A stretch of 64,000 nucleotides of DNA from positions 1 to 64,000 of the forward strand of contig JAFLEF010000007.1 of NCBI GenBank assembly GCA_017309115.1, in the 5' to 3' direction. The stretch comes from Verrucomicrobiota bacterium. GTDB taxonomy: Bacteria > Verrucomicrobiota > Verrucomicrobiia > Limisphaerales > UBA9464. Made by a program: the position numbers and the translations under genes. The notes beneath the pieces were generated by a model. That model was given only the letters and a program-made list of their open reading frames with translations. It ran no database searches and had not been told where the DNA came from. This document shows, piece after piece, positions 63,294-64,000 of the stretch; position 1 is the stretch's first letter, and each line of letters begins with the position of its first letter.

Positions 63294-64000
63294 TCACGAC
63301 CGCCGCCGCGTCACCCACCCCAGTGCCGCTGCTCCCAAGCCCAGAAGTGCCCAGGTTGCCGGCTCGGGGACGACCGGCAGCGGACTGAACGACAGATCAT
63401 CCAGGATGTGGCTTTGGGCATTGGGTTGGCCGGGCAGCCTAGGAAAATCCCCGAAGTCATCGTAGCCCCGGCTGCGGAACTCGAAGCGCAGTTCGACGGT
63501 CTGGCCCGCGAACGGGCTCACATCCACTGCCAGGTAGCGAAAGAAAGGAATCTCCGGATCACCAGTAGGAACATCCGGCAGGGCAACAAGGGAACGGAGT
63601 TCTCCTCCCACAAACACCTGCAGATCATCGCCGTGATTAAGGGGTCCTTGGTGGAGAAACTGGAGCGACCTGGCATCCGCCGGAATGTCGCCCGTCTGCC
63701 AGAGGACATAGGGATCGTAGACGCCGCCAGTGACCGTCAGGGAAAGAGGCCAGATTCCCAACGAGTAGTTACCCACCACCGGAACTCGGGCGTTACTGCC
63801 GAAATGGGCATCTCGGAAGTCACGATCCAGAAGGCTGGCCCACCCTGAAAAACGCTGACTATAGTTGTAGCCAACAGCGGATTGGGTTTGCGGCCCGGTG
63901 TTCCAACCAGGGCGTACCCATTCACCGGGCGAGCTCGCAAAGGGAGGGCCCGGAATCCGCGGGGGCACCCAATCCGGAAACACCGGAGTATCGAATCCCA
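63294..64000 (-). CDS. PEP-CTERM sorting domain protein (partial)
   Basis: At least 234 residues; the frame runs off the window end, so the N-terminus and signal peptide are not seen. The C-terminus VVPEPATWALLGLGAAALGW followed by VTRRRS is a full PEP-CTERM anchor: PEP motif, hydrophobic helix and basic tail, the substrate signal for an exosortase. The body (e.g. FRYLAVDVSPFAGQTVELRF) looks like a beta-sandwich with a carbohydrate-binding-like lamina. Exosortase genes are not in this window. Confidence 0.9.
   Translation of the reverse strand, partial: GFDTPVFPDWVPPRIPGPPFASSPGEWVRPGWNTGPQTQSAVGYNYSQRFSGWASLLDRDFRDAHFGSNARVPVVGNYSLGIWPLSLTVTGGVYDPYVLWQTGDIPADARSLQFLHQGPLNHGDDLQVFVGGELRSLVALPDVPTGDPEIPFFRYLAVDVSPFAGQTVELRFEFRSRGYDDFGDFPRLPGQPNAQSHILDDLSFSPLPVVPEPATWALLGLGAAALGWVTRRRS

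Noticed and set aside
1-64000. rRNA, tRNA and phage genes
   Set aside because: I searched by eye for tRNA-like cloverleaf termini, rRNA motifs and phage structural genes and found none; a covariance-model scan would be decisive.

Overview
The window looks like a chromosomal segment of a high-GC Verrucomicrobiota, most likely the Limisphaerales/Pedosphaera group. The markers are a formylglycine-type sulfatase, a PA14 multiheme cytochrome c, a PEP-CTERM protein, a pseudopilin with a C-terminal VDGH motif, an ECF sigma/Ser-Thr kinase-WD40 pair, CotH/lamin-tail and delta-60 proteins, and very large secreted repeat proteins. The lineage is inferred from gene content only. I see no rRNA, tRNA, CRISPR array, prophage or intact insertion sequence.

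Layout. 1-516: repeat-rich spacer. 0.5-7.2 kb: sulfatase, lamin-tail/CotH exoprotein, GH13 amylase. 7.3-9.2 kb: a translationally coupled AAA ATPase + DUF4276 (TOPRIM-like) pair, the best candidate for an undescribed (defence-type) system. 9.4-13.8 kb: sugar-type binding protein, RCC1 propeller protein, GSDH-like dehydrogenase. 14.0-16.0 kb: rplU-rpmA-terminator-obgE. 16-19.8 kb: aminoacyl-tRNA-protein transferase, alpha/beta hydrolase, small membrane protein, amidohydrolase. 19.9-25.4 kb: a tightly overlapping marR-lplT-lnt-aas operon that puts lipoprotein N-acylation, lysophospholipid flipping and reacylation in one transcript, with a perfect inverted repeat in front of marR. 25.8-29.6 kb: pseudopilin, a decayed VapBC-like locus, and a 5'-truncated delta-60 gene, embedded in repeats. 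29.6-44 kb: purine nucleoside phosphorylase, a 3467-residue beta-helix protein, a Calx-beta protein and a C25-like secreted protein. 44.6-52.8 kb: ECF sigma, Ser/Thr kinase with WD40 repeats, and a 1286-residue repeat/cadherin-like protein. 53-58.4 kb: TPR lipoprotein, a 33-residue ribosomal-type gene behind hisG, small membrane protein, MBL hydrolase, MetE-core protein. 58.4-64 kb: five-heme PA14 cytochrome, DUF6797-type protein, and a PEP-CTERM protein cut by the window end.

Almost every spacer longer than 300 bp is built from a few dispersed intergenic repeat families: (i) a ~92-bp imperfect hairpin element present about ten times in 64 kb, (ii) a CCGCGGGAGACC module that often precedes it, (iii) heptanucleotide arrays (CTCAGCT, CTTCCCG, CTTACCC, GAGTTGA), and (iv) a second hairpin family with a GCGCCAG/CTGGCGC stem. 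They occur as ordered composites, lie mostly at gene 3' ends, and in one case supply the last codons of a gene.
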